From Roseobacter sp. (GTDB lineage: Bacteria > Pseudomonadota > Alphaproteobacteria > Rhodobacterales > Rhodobacteraceae), in contig PCCY01000028.1 in NCBI GenBank assembly GCA_002731875.1, positions 62,001 to 126,000 on the forward strand: 64,000 nucleotides of DNA, written 5' to 3'. The position numbers were made by a program, and so were the translations under genes. The notes beneath the pieces are model-generated. The model did no database searches, had not been told where the DNA came from, and saw nothing but the letters and a program-made list of their open reading frames with translations. Each line of letters starts with the position of its first letter. Positions within the stretch are counted from its first letter, which is position 1. This document shows positions 17,704-27,214 of the stretch, piece by piece.

Positions 17704-18681
17704 ATGATCGAGGCACCCTTTACGATCGATACCTCATTGGCTGACCTTCCCAAGGCTGAATGGTTGCTCGCCATCGCGGAAATCGCCGAAGACTCCGGAT
17801 ACTATCAGACACTTGGGGCGAAACATCATGCCATTTATGTTGAACGCAAACCCACTTTGCTTGTCACTTTCGAATCTTTGAGCGGCATGCGGTCGCTATC
17901 CGCCATGTCGCACCCTTTGGGCTGGGAGATGGTACGCACCTACGGATGGTCGCATCTGTGTATCGCGTCCGAAGGTGACACCTGGTTTCGGGACGAAAAC
18001 GTATATGCGTTTTTTGACCGGTTGATCGATGATGGCTTCTTTGATGAGTTTGAGAAAGTGATATTCTATGGCGCGGGACCGGGCGGGTACGGTGCAGCTG
18101 CCTTTTCCGTTGCGGCACCTGGTGCCACTGTGGTGGCGATCCAGCCGCAGGCAACTCTGGATTCGCGCATAGCGGAGTGGGACGACCGCTTCAAGGAAAT
18201 GCGCAGAACCGATTTCGGCTCTAGGTTCGGCTATGCACCCGATATGCTGGAAGCTGCCGAAGCGGCGTTTATTCTTTACGACCCAAACGTGGCGCTGGAC
18301 GCGATGCACGCGAGCCTGTTCACCCGTCCCAATGTAACAAAGCTCAGGATGCGGCATATGGGGCTCGCGTTGCAGTCAGACCTGCTTCAGCTTGATCAGT
18401 TCGAAACAGTGTTGAGCCTTGCCGCCGCGGGCAAACTGACCCGTCTTAATTTTGCCAGGCTGTATCGATCACGGCGCGAACACCGCAGCTATCTCAAGAC
18501 CTTGCTGGTGACACTTGAAGCGGATGACCGCAAAAAGCTGATCCTGCATCTGTGCCGCCATGTGAATGCCCGCATGCAAGCGCCGCGCTTTGTACGCAAG
18601 CAAAAGCTGCTTGAGGCCGAGATGGTGATGGAGCAGGCGCAAGACGAAGCCCGGAACCGTAACATCAGCAAAAACGGATAG
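17704..18681 (+). CDS. Alpha/beta-hydrolase-like protein of unknown function lacking the elbow serine
   Basis: 325-residue cytosolic protein. I see an alpha/beta-fold pattern: a strand-turn-helix at about residues 120-150 reading VIFYGAGPGGYGAAAFS, which has the shape of a hydrolase nucleophile elbow (G-x-S-x-G) but with Gly at the nucleophile position. An aromatic WSHLCI segment and GDTWFRD precede it, and a basic C-terminal half follows. It may be a non-catalytic or repurposed member. Automatic names such as PAPS reductase, sometimes given to proteins like this, are not supported by any motif here. The ATG at 17704 is preceded by AAGGA; the ORF opens 17 codons earlier without a site. Confidence 0.55.
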   Translation: MIEAPFTIDTSLADLPKAEWLLAIAEIAEDSGYYQTLGAKHHAIYVERKPTLLVTFESLSGMRSLSAMSHPLGWEMVRTYGWSHLCIASEGDTWFRDENVYAFFDRLIDDGFFDEFEKVIFYGAGPGGYGAAAFSVAAPGATVVAIQPQATLDSRIAEWDDRFKEMRRTDFGSRFGYAPDMLEAAEAAFILYDPNVALDAMHASLFTRPNVTKLRMRHMGLALQSDLLQLDQFETVLSLAAAGKLTRLNFARLYRSRREHRSYLKTLLVTLEADDRKKLILHLCRHVNARMQAPRFVRKQKLLEAEMVMEQAQDEARNRNISKNG

Positions 18682-18729
18682 TGAGAGCGCCGCTTTGCTA
18701 CCGTTTCGATTCGTCGCCTGTTGAGGGAA

Positions 18730-18741
18730 CAAATACCCCCG
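18730..18741 (-). repeat. Short repeat CGGGGGTATTTG upstream of pyrC
   Basis: On the minus strand this 12-mer matches 11 of 12 bases of the plus-strand copy at 19898-19909, so pyrC is flanked by inverted copies. It resembles the ATACCCCCG tail of the palindrome near 16457. Likely remnants of an intergenic repeat family. Confidence 0.3.
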
Positions 18742-18794
18742 ACGTGCCCCCGCGCCCCCTAGCGCCGCAAGCGACGCTATGCTAGCGAACGCGC

Positions 18795-19835
18795 ATGACA
18801 CAGACCTTGACGCTTATATGCCCTGACGACTGGCACCTGCACCTGCGCGACCACGACATGTTACGCGCGGTGTTGCCCTATACCGCTGCCCATTTTGCCC
18901 GCGCGATCATCATGCCCAATCTTGTTCCCCCCGTGGTGCGCAGCGCCGATGCCGCGGCATACCGGGACCGGATCCTGGCCGCGCTGCCGGAAGGGTCGCA
19001 GTTCACCCCCCTGATGACCCTGTATCTGACCGAAGACACCGATCCCGATGACGTGGCGGCGGCCCATGCCAGCGGTTTGATCAAGGCGGTAAAGCTGTAT
19101 CCGGCCGGTGCGACCACGAATTCCGCCAGCGGGGTGTCGAACTTTGACAAGGTTGCCCCCGTGCTTGAACGGATGGCCGAAATTGGTCTGCCCCTATGCA
19201 CCCATGGTGAGGTGACGAACCCCGAGGTCGATATCTTTGACCGCGAGGCGGTGTTTATCGAGCGGGTGCTTGACCCGATCCGCACCCGTCACGCCGGGCT
19301 CAAGGTGGTGATGGAACATATTACCACTGCTGATGCCGCCGACTATGTCCGTTCTGCCGGTTCCGGACTGGGGGCGACGATCACGACGCATCATCTGGTG
19401 ATCAACCGAAACCACATTCTGGCCGGTGGCATCAAGCCACATTATTATTGCCTGCCGGTGGCCAAACGCGAAGAACACCGTCTGGTGCTGCGGGCTGCCG
19501 CGACGTCCGGCGATGCCCGGTTCTTTCTGGGGACGGATTCAGCCCCGCACACGGACGCGAACAAGCTGTTGCCCTGCGGATGCGCCGGATGTTTCACCGC
19601 CCCGAACACCCTGTCGATTCTCGCCGAGGTATTCGAGCAGGAACATGCGCTGGACAAGCTCGAGGCATTCACCTCGCGGAACGGCCCGGCGTTTTACGGA
19701 CTGCCTGCAAACGACACGACCATAACGCTGATCCGTACGCCAGTGCACTATCCCGACCACATCGAAACGCCCGAGGGACCGGTTACGGTTTTTGACCCTC
19801 TGATGCCTCTGAACTGGACGGTAGAGGCAACCTAG
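18795..19835 (+). CDS. pyrC: Dihydroorotase (PyrC, class II type)
   Basis: Zinc amidohydrolase that closes carbamoyl aspartate to dihydroorotate in pyrimidine synthesis. The 346-residue protein has the metal motif DDWHLHLRD (His14, His16), the carboxylated lysine in [10 protein letters not shown] near residue 100, THGEV near 136 and GTDSAPH near 248. Length and motifs match the E. coli PyrC type. It precedes pyrE by 117 bases, a typical pyrimidine pair. Confidence 0.96.
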   Translation: MTQTLTLICPDDWHLHLRDHDMLRAVLPYTAAHFARAIIMPNLVPPVVRSADAAAYRDRILAALPEGSQFTPLMTLYLTEDTDPDDVAAAHASGLIKAVKLYPAGATTNSASGVSNFDKVAPVLERMAEIGLPLCTHGEVTNPEVDIFDREAVFIERVLDPIRTRHAGLKVVMEHITTADAADYVRSAGSGLGATITTHHLVINRNHILAGGIKPHYYCLPVAKREEHRLVLRAAATSGDARFFLGTDSAPHTDANKLLPCGCAGCFTAPNTLSILAEVFEQEHALDKLEAFTSRNGPAFYGLPANDTTITLIRTPVHYPDHIETPEGPVTVFDPLMPLNWTVEAT

Positions 19836-19897
19836 CTCCTGATCTGCGCCGATTGTCGGGGGTATCCGCGCTGCACCCATAGACTTTGAACTGCGTC

Positions 19898-19909
19898 CGG
19901 GAGTATTTG
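19898..19909 (+). repeat. Short repeat CGGGAGTATTTG between pyrC and pyrE
   Basis: Plus-strand partner (11 of 12 identities) of the minus-strand 12-mer at 18730-18741. Confidence 0.3.
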
Positions 19910-19952
19910 AAGGCGCAAAACCAGAACAGCTTTAACCACAGGACACCTGCAC

Positions 19953-20633
19953 ATGATCCCTTCCAGCTATCCAGATAAAACAGAAATGGCGCGTCTGACC
20001 GCGCGGATGCTGCTCGAGATCAAGGCCGTTCACTTCAACGCCGAGGATCCGTTTACTCTGGCGTCGGGCCTGCCGAGCCCCACATACATCGATTGCCGCA
20101 AACTGATAAGCTATCCGCGCATTCGGGCAACCTTGATGGACTTTCTGACCGTGACAGTGATGCGCGATGCGGGGTTCGAGGCGTTTGACAACGTGGCTGG
20201 CGGCGAAACCGCCGGGATACCCTTTGCCGCGATGATCGCCGAACGGATGGCGTTGCCGATGACATATGTACGCAAAAAGCCGAAAGGTTATGGACGCAAC
20301 GCCCGTATCGAAGGTGAAATGACGCCGGGACAGCGTGTGCTTTTGGTCGAAGACCTGACCACGGACGGCGGCTCGAAGATCAGCTTTGTCGACGCGATTC
20401 GCGAGACCGGGGCATCATGCGCCCACACCGCCGTGATCTTCTATTACGGCATTTTTCCGCAGACCGAAAAGACGCTTGGCGACCATGGTGTTAGCTTGCA
20501 CAGCCTATGCACCTGGTGGGATGTACTTGCCGAAGCCAAGGCACAGGCGGCGTTCGATGCAGCAACCCTGGCCGAGGTTGAGACCTTCCTCAACGCACCC
20601 CGGGATTGGCAGGACGCCCGAAAAAACAAGTGA
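19953..20633 (+). CDS. pyrE: Orotate phosphoribosyltransferase
   Basis: Adds phosphoribose to orotate to make OMP. The 226-residue protein carries [16 protein letters not shown] near residue 33 and the PRPP-binding motif [14 protein letters not shown] near 130, with the catalytic [11 protein letters not shown] loop near 105. Slightly longer than E. coli PyrE (213). It lies downstream of pyrC on the same strand. Confidence 0.95.
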   Translation: MIPSSYPDKTEMARLTARMLLEIKAVHFNAEDPFTLASGLPSPTYIDCRKLISYPRIRATLMDFLTVTVMRDAGFEAFDNVAGGETAGIPFAAMIAERMALPMTYVRKKPKGYGRNARIEGEMTPGQRVLLVEDLTTDGGSKISFVDAIRETGASCAHTAVIFYYGIFPQTEKTLGDHGVSLHSLCTWWDVLAEAKAQAAFDAATLAEVETFLNAPRDWQDARKNK

Positions 20634-20676
20634 TGAAACGTCAACATGTAGTATCGTTACACGCAAAACCATGCTA

Positions 20677-20682
20677 TATAAT
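20677..20682 (+). promoter_or_regulatory. Probable -10 element (TATAAT) of the dnaB promoter
   Basis: A consensus TATAAT stands 110 bases before the dnaB start in the only gap between pyrE and dnaB. No good TTGACA-type -35 lies at 17 bases; GTTACA at 15 bases is the nearest. Confidence 0.4.
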
Positions 20683-20704
20683 GTCCACTAGCGCATAATT
20701 CAGG

Positions 20705-20713
20705 TTATCCACA
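20705..20713 (+). promoter_or_regulatory. Perfect DnaA box (TTATCCACA) in the dnaB leader
   Basis: The consensus 9-mer TTATCCACA lies about 20 bases downstream of the TATAAT, followed after 2 bases by a weaker TTATACAAT. The position suits DnaA control of dnaB transcription. The match is direct; the role is inferred. Confidence 0.5.
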
Positions 20714-20791
20714 AGTTATACAATTTGCAGGTCGGTCGTCGGCTCGGATATGTGAAGCTCTGGGCAGATAACAGGTGGGACACCAGGTAGT

Positions 20792-22291
20792 ATGAACGAG
20801 ATTTCCAGCATCAACGGCAATCAACTGACTGTTCAGGCAGCCGAGACCATGCCTCATTCGATTGAGGCCGAACAACAGCTTTTGGGGGCCATTCTAACCA
20901 ATAACGACATCTATGATCGTGTGGCATCGATCATTGGCCCCAAGCATTTCTATGACCCGGTGCACGCCCGCATCTTCGAGATCGCCAGCGCCCGGATCGC
21001 CAAGAACAATCTTGCATCGCCTGTCACGCTCAAGGCGTTCATGGAAGACGACGAGGGGCTGAAGGAACTGGGCGGCCCGGCCTATCTTGTACGCCTCGCC
21101 GGGGCTGCCATCAGTGCCTTTGCCGTGCGCGATTATGCACAGATGATCTATGATCTTTCGGTGCGGCGGGATCTCATTCAACTGGGCCGCGACATTTCCG
21201 CGAAGGCCGCACAGGTCGACGTCGCGTCCGAACCGCGCGAACAGATCGTCGAGGCCGAGCAGCAGCTTTATAAATTGGCGGAACAAGGCCAAACCGAAAC
21301 CGGATTCCAAAGCTTTCTCAAGGCGGTGACGGATGCTGTGAACGTGGCAAATGCCGCATACCAGCGTGACGGGGGACTGTCAGGTGTCTCGACGGGCCTG
21401 ATCGATATGGACAAAAAACTGGGGGGCCTGCACCCGTCCGACCTGCTTATTCTTGCCGGTCGCCCGTCAATGGGGAAAACCTCGCTGGCGACGAATATCG
21501 CCTTTAACGTCGCCAAGGCGTATCGCCGCGGCACGTTGCATGACGGCACCCAAGGTGCCGTCGAGGGCGGCGTGGTCGGTTTCTACAGCCTTGAGATGAG
21601 CGCAGAACAGCTCGCTGCGCGCATCCTGTCGGAAGCGGCGGAAATTCCGTCACAGCAAATTCGATCCGGCGATATGAGCGAGACCGAGTTCCGCCGTTTC
21701 GTCGACGCGGCCAAAGCGCTTGAGGCTTGCCCGCTTTATATTGACGACACCCCGGCCCTGCCGATCAGCCAGTTGGCGGCACGCGCCCGCAGGCTAAAGC
21801 GGACCCACGGGCTGGATGTGTTGATCATCGACTATCTGCAACTGGTTCGTGGTACCGGAAAGAACGAAAACCGCGTGAACGAGATCTCGGAAATTACCAT
21901 GGGGCTCAAGGCGATCGCCAAAGAGCTGAATATACCGGTCATCGCCCTGTCACAGCTTTCACGCCAGGTTGAAAACCGCGAAGACAAGCGCCCGCAGCTG
22001 TCGGATCTGCGTGAATCCGGTTCCATCGAACAGGATGCCGATGTGGTCATGTTCGTGTTCCGCGAGGAATACTACAAAGAGCGCGAAAAACCCGGCGATC
22101 ATGAACTGGACAAGATGGCGATCTGGCAAGAGGAAATGGAGCGTCTGCATGGTCGCGCCGAAGTCGTCATCGGCAAGCAGCGTCACGGCCCAATCGGCAC
22201 CGTAGAGCTTAGCTTTGAGGGTCGGTTTACCCGATTTGGAAACCTTGTGAAGCCCTGGCAAAACGGCAACGGCGGGGGTCAGGAGTTCTGA
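20792..22291 (+). CDS. dnaB: Replicative DNA helicase
   Basis: Hexameric 5'-3' helicase of the replication fork, 499 residues. The N-terminal DnaB domain begins at PHSIEAEQQLLGAIL (residue 21); the RecA-like C-terminal domain has Walker A GRPSMGKTS near 228 and Walker B LDVLIIDYLQLV near 345, then SQLSRQVENREDKRP and DLRESGSIEQDADVV. No intein or insertion is present. Its leader carries a DnaA box. In many bacteria alr follows directly; here two minus-strand genes lie between. Confidence 0.97.
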   Translation: MNEISSINGNQLTVQAAETMPHSIEAEQQLLGAILTNNDIYDRVASIIGPKHFYDPVHARIFEIASARIAKNNLASPVTLKAFMEDDEGLKELGGPAYLVRLAGAAISAFAVRDYAQMIYDLSVRRDLIQLGRDISAKAAQVDVASEPREQIVEAEQQLYKLAEQGQTETGFQSFLKAVTDAVNVANAAYQRDGGLSGVSTGLIDMDKKLGGLHPSDLLILAGRPSMGKTSLATNIAFNVAKAYRRGTLHDGTQGAVEGGVVGFYSLEMSAEQLAARILSEAAEIPSQQIRSGDMSETEFRRFVDAAKALEACPLYIDDTPALPISQLAARARRLKRTHGLDVLIIDYLQLVRGTGKNENRVNEISEITMGLKAIAKELNIPVIALSQLSRQVENREDKRPQLSDLRESGSIEQDADVVMFVFREEYYKEREKPGDHELDKMAIWQEEMERLHGRAEVVIGKQRHGPIGTVELSFEGRFTRFGNLVKPWQNGNGGGQEF

Positions 22292-22311
22292 TCTCGGCCC
22301 CTGCCTGAACC

Positions 22312-23037
22312 TTAGACATGTGCCGCGCGCGCTATTTCCGCTGGTGAAAGACCATATTTGCCGGAAAACCTGTGCCGGGCGGCGACCAGTCGCGGATCAT
22401 CAGGTGCCAGACCCAAGGTTCGGATAAATTCGATCCGTTGCTGATGTTTCAAGGCATCGCGGTCTATGGCCGTACCCATTGCACGGTCGATGATCGCGCC
22501 GCCTGGACTGACGTGAAACCACTTTCCGAAATCCCTGAAATGGTGTTGATTGTGCAGCCGGGTGACATAGCGTTCTACTTGGCTTTTGGGAACGTTGACG
22601 TGGGCCGTCATGTGGAACCATTCATACCCCAGAAAGGTCAGCACACCCCCGACGGGCACAATGGCGATCGCCACCCACAGCGCCTGGCTGACACCAAACA
22701 GCGCCAGAATGCCCCACAGGGCCAATCCATTGACCAAAACCATGGGCAACGCGACCCAGATCGGTACGAAAAACAGTTTCGTGTTGGTCGGGAAATCATG
22801 ATGCCCGTAATGCGCGACATAAAGCAGATCAAACGCCCATTGGCGGCGCGGCGGGGGTAGATGAAACACAAACCGGTGCAAATTGTATTCGTTAACCATT
22901 TGCGCGACAACCCCGAGAGGGACCAGCGCCCACACCCACAGCGGTCCGTACACAGCAAGCACGATCAGACCCGATGCACATGCCGCCGCCATGACAATGA
23001 CGGCGGCATGCGAAAACATGATACGCAAACGCATCAT
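22312..23037 (-). CDS. Fatty acid hydroxylase / sterol desaturase family membrane protein
   Basis: 241-residue polytopic di-iron membrane oxygenase. It opens with a run of hydrophobic helices (residues about 8-50) and carries the family's histidine clusters: LHRFVFH, HYGHHDF, FHMTAH and LHNQHHF. The substrate (fatty acyl chain, carotenoid or sterol-like lipid) cannot be told from the sequence. It lies 12 bases after the secreted hydrolase gene on the same strand and is probably co-transcribed with it. Confidence 0.85.
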   Translation of the reverse strand: MMRLRIMFSHAAVIVMAAACASGLIVLAVYGPLWVWALVPLGVVAQMVNEYNLHRFVFHLPPPRRQWAFDLLYVAHYGHHDFPTNTKLFFVPIWVALPMVLVNGLALWGILALFGVSQALWVAIAIVPVGGVLTFLGYEWFHMTAHVNVPKSQVERYVTRLHNQHHFRDFGKWFHVSPGGAIIDRAMGTAIDRDALKHQQRIEFIRTLGLAPDDPRLVAARHRFSGKYGLSPAEIARAAHV

Positions 23038-23049
23038 CGGGTGAAGGCC

Positions 23050-24381
23050 TTACTCTGGCGACTTGGTTTCATACCGCAGACCCTTGGCGGTGTCCTTGTC
23101 GAACCCCTTCCAATAGGTATGGTCTTCTTTCGGCGTCCCGTCTTCGTTCATTGACCAAACCCCGTCGTTGGAATTCTCGACCAGGTCAAGATAGTCGTCC
23201 ATAGCGGCATCGCTCTTGAGGTATTTGCCCAGCCAGACCGTGATAAAATGCTGCGCGATATTGTTCATACGGACCGTATCCCAAACCGGATCAGTATAAT
23301 GCGAAGACACGTTGAACCCGAGATCGGCATCATCACGAAACGATTCCTCCGGTGCGGGCATGGGGGCGGCTGTGTTATGGCCACCGTTTTCAAAGGTAAG
23401 CAGGCTACGGTCCACGCTGCTTGCGTTCTCCCATATGGCGCGCACGCCTTTCTCATAAAGTGACACCATATCCTCGGAGCCGGCGATGAAGAGCATTGGG
23501 ATCTTTATGCCCTTCAGCCCTTCGGCATCCCAGAACCCTGTGTTCATTCCCCAAGGCCCAATTGCAACGGCGGTTTTTATGCGCGGGTCAGGCAGTTTGT
23601 TATGGGTGTCGGACCCTGCTTGATGAATCGCCAGTGTGCCGTGCGGGCCACCCCAGCCAAAGCCGACAGACGCTTCGGTCACACCGCCGCCCGCCGTGAT
23701 GACCGCACCGTATCCACCCATTGAATAGCCGATCAGCCCGGTATCATCGGTGTTGACCAACCCTTTCAGAAACGATCCGTCCTCGGAAGATATCCGCGCC
23801 ATTTCGTTCAGCACGAACAGTTGATCCAGTGACCGGTTCACCAAAGTCGACCCAAACGCGGCCTTGGTGCGATAGGTTGAATCAGTGTGGTCGATCGACG
23901 CGACGACATAGCCTTTGGACGCGATGTTTTCCGCGAGATGTGACAGCAAGAACCGGTTGCCGGGATATCCGTGCGAGATGATGACCAACGGATAGGCTGC
24001 ATCGGGTTGTGCCGGTTCCGCATCGCGCATCGCCTTGCCCTGAAGCGTGACTTCGGTCTTGCCGTCACGAATAAAGGCTTTGAGCGCGGTGTCGCCGGTC
24101 GCACCATCCGCAGCTGGATACCAGACTTCGACAGCGAGTGGGCGGTCATAGCGCGGCATGGTCTCCGGCTTGGGTGCTTTTGGGTCAATCGCCAGGATAT
24201 CGATCTGATCGGTGTTGACCAGATCGATCTGGCGCACGCCTACCCCCATATTTCCGTAAGCGGCCATATCAGGCGCGTTGGGCAGCTGTGTGTCGATCCG
24301 GTTTTCCGCCATCGCCATCGGGGCCGTCAGTCCGGCCATCATGGCAAGCACAGGGGCCAGCAGGTATCTCTGAGAACGCAT
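23050..24381 (-). CDS. Secreted alpha/beta hydrolase (PAF-acetylhydrolase/dienelactone hydrolase-like)
   Basis: 443-residue serine hydrolase with a cleavable signal peptide (hydrophobic core about 7-24, ending APMAMA-EN). The oxyanion strand is VIISHGYPGNRF near residue 132, and the nucleophile elbow is GYSMGGYG near 218; a later FENGGHNT supplies the probable catalytic His. It resembles bacterial platelet-activating-factor-acetylhydrolase-like enzymes that cleave short ester chains. A 300-base divergent gap separates it from alr, and a strong GGGAGGAG site precedes the start. Confidence 0.82.
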   Translation of the reverse strand: MRSQRYLLAPVLAMMAGLTAPMAMAENRIDTQLPNAPDMAAYGNMGVGVRQIDLVNTDQIDILAIDPKAPKPETMPRYDRPLAVEVWYPAADGATGDTALKAFIRDGKTEVTLQGKAMRDAEPAQPDAAYPLVIISHGYPGNRFLLSHLAENIASKGYVVASIDHTDSTYRTKAAFGSTLVNRSLDQLFVLNEMARISSEDGSFLKGLVNTDDTGLIGYSMGGYGAVITAGGGVTEASVGFGWGGPHGTLAIHQAGSDTHNKLPDPRIKTAVAIGPWGMNTGFWDAEGLKGIKIPMLFIAGSEDMVSLYEKGVRAIWENASSVDRSLLTFENGGHNTAAPMPAPEESFRDDADLGFNVSSHYTDPVWDTVRMNNIAQHFITVWLGKYLKSDAAMDDYLDLVENSNDGVWSMNEDGTPKEDHTYWKGFDKDTAKGLRYETKSPE

Positions 24382-24682
24382 TAGGTCTCCTCCCTTTTTG
24401 TATAGGTTACTTTGCGCAACCTGACTTTTGTCAGTACCACGCTATCTTGTTCGTCGCACCATGCAAGCGCGATGCAAAAGTTTCGTTACGGCAATATGTC
24501 ATCTGCGTTGCACGCCCCATCGCCGTCAGTTTTTTTCGAGGGCCAAGGTCGATGTGTAGGTACCCCATGACAGGCGGCATTTGCCAGCTGCCTGCGGCAT
24601 CGGTTCGCATGCTGTTGGATTTATCGTGCCGACGCGCGCACTGGCGCTTGACCTTGCGGCCCATCCTGTCAAAACCGACGCC
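24382..24682. other. Divergent intergenic region between the hydrolase gene and alr
   Basis: This 301-base gap holds the ribosome binding site of the minus-strand gene and a short palindrome CTGAC-TTTT-GTCAG (24421-24434), a possible operator. An ORF reading into alr from 24581 is open, but its extra 34 residues do not resemble alanine racemase. Nothing else is clear. Confidence 0.4.
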
Positions 24683-25717
24683 ATGACAACTGGAACTCTC
24701 ACCATCGATCTCAACGCTATTGCGGCCAACTGGTCGGCGTTGAACCGCATGACCGCATCCGAGACCGGGGCGGTCGTCAAGGCCAACGCCTATGGGTTGG
24801 GGATCGAGCGGGTTGCCCCCGTATTGGCGCAGGCAGGCGCGCGACAGTTTTTCGTCGCGGTCGCCGAAGAAGGCGTCGCCCTGCGCCGCGTTCTTGGGTC
24901 TGGTCCTGAAATCAATGTGTTCAGCGGTCATATGCCGGGCGATGCCGATATGATCCGGTCCGCGGATTTGACGCCGATGATCAACACTGTCGACCAGATG
25001 ATCGGCCACGTAGAGGCGCTGCCCGGTCACCGTTTTGGACTACAGCTCAATACTGGCATGAACCGGCTTGGGATGGATCCCGCCGAATGGGCCGCGTTGC
25101 GCGATATCGCCCTCAACCAAAACCCGACCATGATCATTTCGCACCTCGCCTGCGCGGATGACCCCGATCATCCGATGAACGCCGCACAGCTTGAGATTTT
25201 TCGCGAAATGACCGCGGGCATCAACGTCCCGCGATCCTTGTCGGCGACGGGGGGCACTCTGCTTGGGCCTGATTATCACTTTGATCTGACCCGTCCCGGT
25301 GTGGGTCTGTACGGGGGTATGCCATTTGTAGACGCGCAACCTGTCGTTTCCCTGGATCTGCCGGTGATACAGACACGCGATGTCAGTGCTGGCAGCGCGG
25401 TCGGCTATGCCTGCGGGTGGGTGGCTCCGCGCCCCTCGCAGATTGCAACGGTTTCGGGAGGGTACGCGGACGGGCTGATCCGGGCCATGGGGAATGGCGC
25501 CACCTTGACCCACAAAGGGCGCAAGGTCCCGGTGGTCGGACGCGTGTCCATGGACCTGATCACCGTCGATGTTACCCATCTGGAACAGGTGCCGGAGCAT
25601 CTGCAACTGATCGGAATGCACCAATCGGTCGACACCGTGGCAGAATTCGCAGGTACCATCGGATACGAAGTGCTGACCGCGTTGGGAAGCCGATATGACA
25701 GGGTCTATATCACTTGA
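24683..25717 (+). CDS. alr: Alanine racemase
   Basis: PLP enzyme making D-alanine for peptidoglycan; 344 residues. The PLP lysine is Lys33 in [10 protein letters not shown], the C-terminal beta domain carries the catalytic tyrosine in AVGYACGW near residue 235, and [13 protein letters not shown] near 285 is typical. The ATG at 24683 (MTTGTL) is chosen because the family starts about 30 residues before the lysine. The stop overlaps a TTG start of the next gene. Confidence 0.95.
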   Translation: MTTGTLTIDLNAIAANWSALNRMTASETGAVVKANAYGLGIERVAPVLAQAGARQFFVAVAEEGVALRRVLGSGPEINVFSGHMPGDADMIRSADLTPMINTVDQMIGHVEALPGHRFGLQLNTGMNRLGMDPAEWAALRDIALNQNPTMIISHLACADDPDHPMNAAQLEIFREMTAGINVPRSLSATGGTLLGPDYHFDLTRPGVGLYGGMPFVDAQPVVSLDLPVIQTRDVSAGSAVGYACGWVAPRPSQIATVSGGYADGLIRAMGNGATLTHKGRKVPVVGRVSMDLITVDVTHLEQVPEHLQLIGMHQSVDTVAEFAGTIGYEVLTALGSRYDRVYIT

Positions 25718-26487
25718 ATCCCCTCGCAGCAGTCGGTCGCACTACCCTACTCGCCGTCGCGGCCATCGGCCGGATCACGCTTTTTACGCTCAGTGCGATT
25801 GTGCACATCTTTCGCGCGCCGTTCTATCCACGTCAGTTCGGCCTTGCTCTGGTGCAGATCGGCTGGCTCAGTTTGCCCGTTGTCGGCCTGACCTCGCTAT
25901 TTACCGGTGGCGCTTTGGTGATGCAGATCTATGCAGGGGGGGCACGTTTCAATGCCGAAGCCGTGGTGCCACAGATTGTCGCCATCGGAATGGTGCGCGA
26001 ACTGGGGCCGGTGCTGGTAGGTCTGATGGTTGCAGCGCGGGTAACCGCGGCCATCTCGGCTGAAATCGCAACGATGAAGGTCACCGAACAGATCGACGCC
26101 TTGATCACCCTTTCTACCGATCCGATGCGGTACCTCACGGTGCCGCGCGTTCTGGCAGGCATCTTGGTTGTCCCGCTGCTTGTCGCCGTCGGCGACATCA
26201 TCGGCATCATGGGCGGCTACGGGGTCGCGACCGGGTCACTGGGGTTCAGCCCTGCCGCCTATCTGCGCAACACGGTAAACTTTCTTGAACCGCTGGACAT
26301 CGCGTCGTCGCTTATCAAAGGCACCGCCTTTGGGTTGATCGCCACAACCATGGGGTGCTACTTCGGCATCAACGCCGGGCGTGGCGCACGCGGCGTTGGC
26401 CGGGCCACCAAATCTGCCGTCGAGGCCACCGCCGTCTTGATACTCGCGGCCAATTTCGCGCTTACCGCGGTAATATTCTCGCTATGA
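25714..26487 (+). CDS. mlaE: MlaE-type ABC transporter permease
   Basis: Inner-membrane permease of a phospholipid-trafficking (Mla/Ttg2-like) ABC transporter; 257 residues with about six hydrophobic segments. Family features are [13 protein letters not shown] near residue 60, the [20 protein letters not shown] block near 95 and the EQIDAL motif near 125. The only plausible start is a TTG overlapping the alr stop (TTGA), and its own stop overlaps the ATPase start (ATGA), so three genes are coupled. MlaD-type substrate-binding and MlaC/B genes are not adjacent. Confidence 0.87.
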   Translation: MNPLAAVGRTTLLAVAAIGRITLFTLSAIVHIFRAPFYPRQFGLALVQIGWLSLPVVGLTSLFTGGALVMQIYAGGARFNAEAVVPQIVAIGMVRELGPVLVGLMVAARVTAAISAEIATMKVTEQIDALITLSTDPMRYLTVPRVLAGILVVPLLVAVGDIIGIMGGYGVATGSLGFSPAAYLRNTVNFLEPLDIASSLIKGTAFGLIATTMGCYFGINAGRGARGVGRATKSAVEATAVLILAANFALTAVIFSL

Positions 26488-27179
26488 TCACTGTTTCCAA
26501 CCTGTTCAAGTCATTCGGCCAGACGCCCGTGCTGTGCGGCGCGACACTCACCTTGGCCAAGGGCACTTCCACGGTGGTCATCGGCAAATCAGGAAGCGGC
26601 AAATCGGTGCTCATGAAGTCCATTCTGGGACTGGTCAAGCCTGACAGCGGCACGATCCTGCAAGATGGGGCTCCGCTGGATCAAACGCGGTTTCTGGACG
26701 ATTTCGGCATGTTGTTCCAAGGCGCCGCGTTGTTTGACAGCTTACCGGTTTGGCAAAACGTCGCATTTAGATTGTTGCGTAGAATGCCAAAGGCCAAGGC
26801 CCGCGCCATTGCGCTGGAAAAGCTCGGGCGTGTGGGGTTAGAGGCTGATGTCGCCGACCGTTTGCCCGCCATGCTGTCGGGCGGGATGCAAAAACGCGCC
26901 GGACTTGCCCGTGCCATCGCTACAAACCCCTCCGTATTGTTCTTTGACGAACCAACCACCGGGCTTGACCCGATCATGGCGCGGGCGATCAACGATCTGA
27001 TCCGCGATATTGTCCGCGAAACCCACGCCACCACATTGACCATTACCCACGACATGACCACGGTACGCACCATTGCCGATACAGTGATGTTGCTGGACCA
27101 AGGCAAGGTGCATTGGCAGGGAACCGTACCCCAGCTGTCTGAGTCTCGCGATGAAACCCTGAGATCGTTCATTGCCTGA
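26484..27179 (+). CDS. mlaF: MlaF-type ABC transporter ATP-binding protein
   Basis: 231-residue ATPase partner of the upstream MlaE-like permease. Walker A is GKSGSGKS near residue 35, the signature is LSGGMQKRAGLARA near 132 and Walker B VLFFDEPTTGLDP near 155. The MQKR form of the signature is typical of the MlaF/Ttg2A branch. The ATG overlaps the mlaE stop; the longer open frame upstream lies inside mlaE. Confidence 0.9.
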   Translation: MITVSNLFKSFGQTPVLCGATLTLAKGTSTVVIGKSGSGKSVLMKSILGLVKPDSGTILQDGAPLDQTRFLDDFGMLFQGAALFDSLPVWQNVAFRLLRRMPKAKARAIALEKLGRVGLEADVADRLPAMLSGGMQKRAGLARAIATNPSVLFFDEPTTGLDPIMARAINDLIRDIVRETHATTLTITHDMTTVRTIADTVMLLDQGKVHWQGTVPQLSESRDETLRSFIA

Positions 27180-27214
27180 AGACCGAGATGCGCCGCGTTC
27201 CTTCCGGGGGATTG

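Noticed and set aside
22891..22899. GTTAACCAT (CtrA-like) site
   Set aside because: Lies inside the fatty acid hydroxylase coding sequence, where it encodes Met-Val-Asn; far from any start, so probably chance.
24421..24434. CTGAC-TTTT-GTCAG as an intrinsic terminator
   Set aside because: The stem is only 5 bp, there is no T-run after it, and it lies upstream of both divergent genes; kept only as a possible operator.
24581..24682. N-terminal extension of alanine racemase
   Set aside because: The 34 extra residues do not resemble the family and no ribosome binding site supports them.
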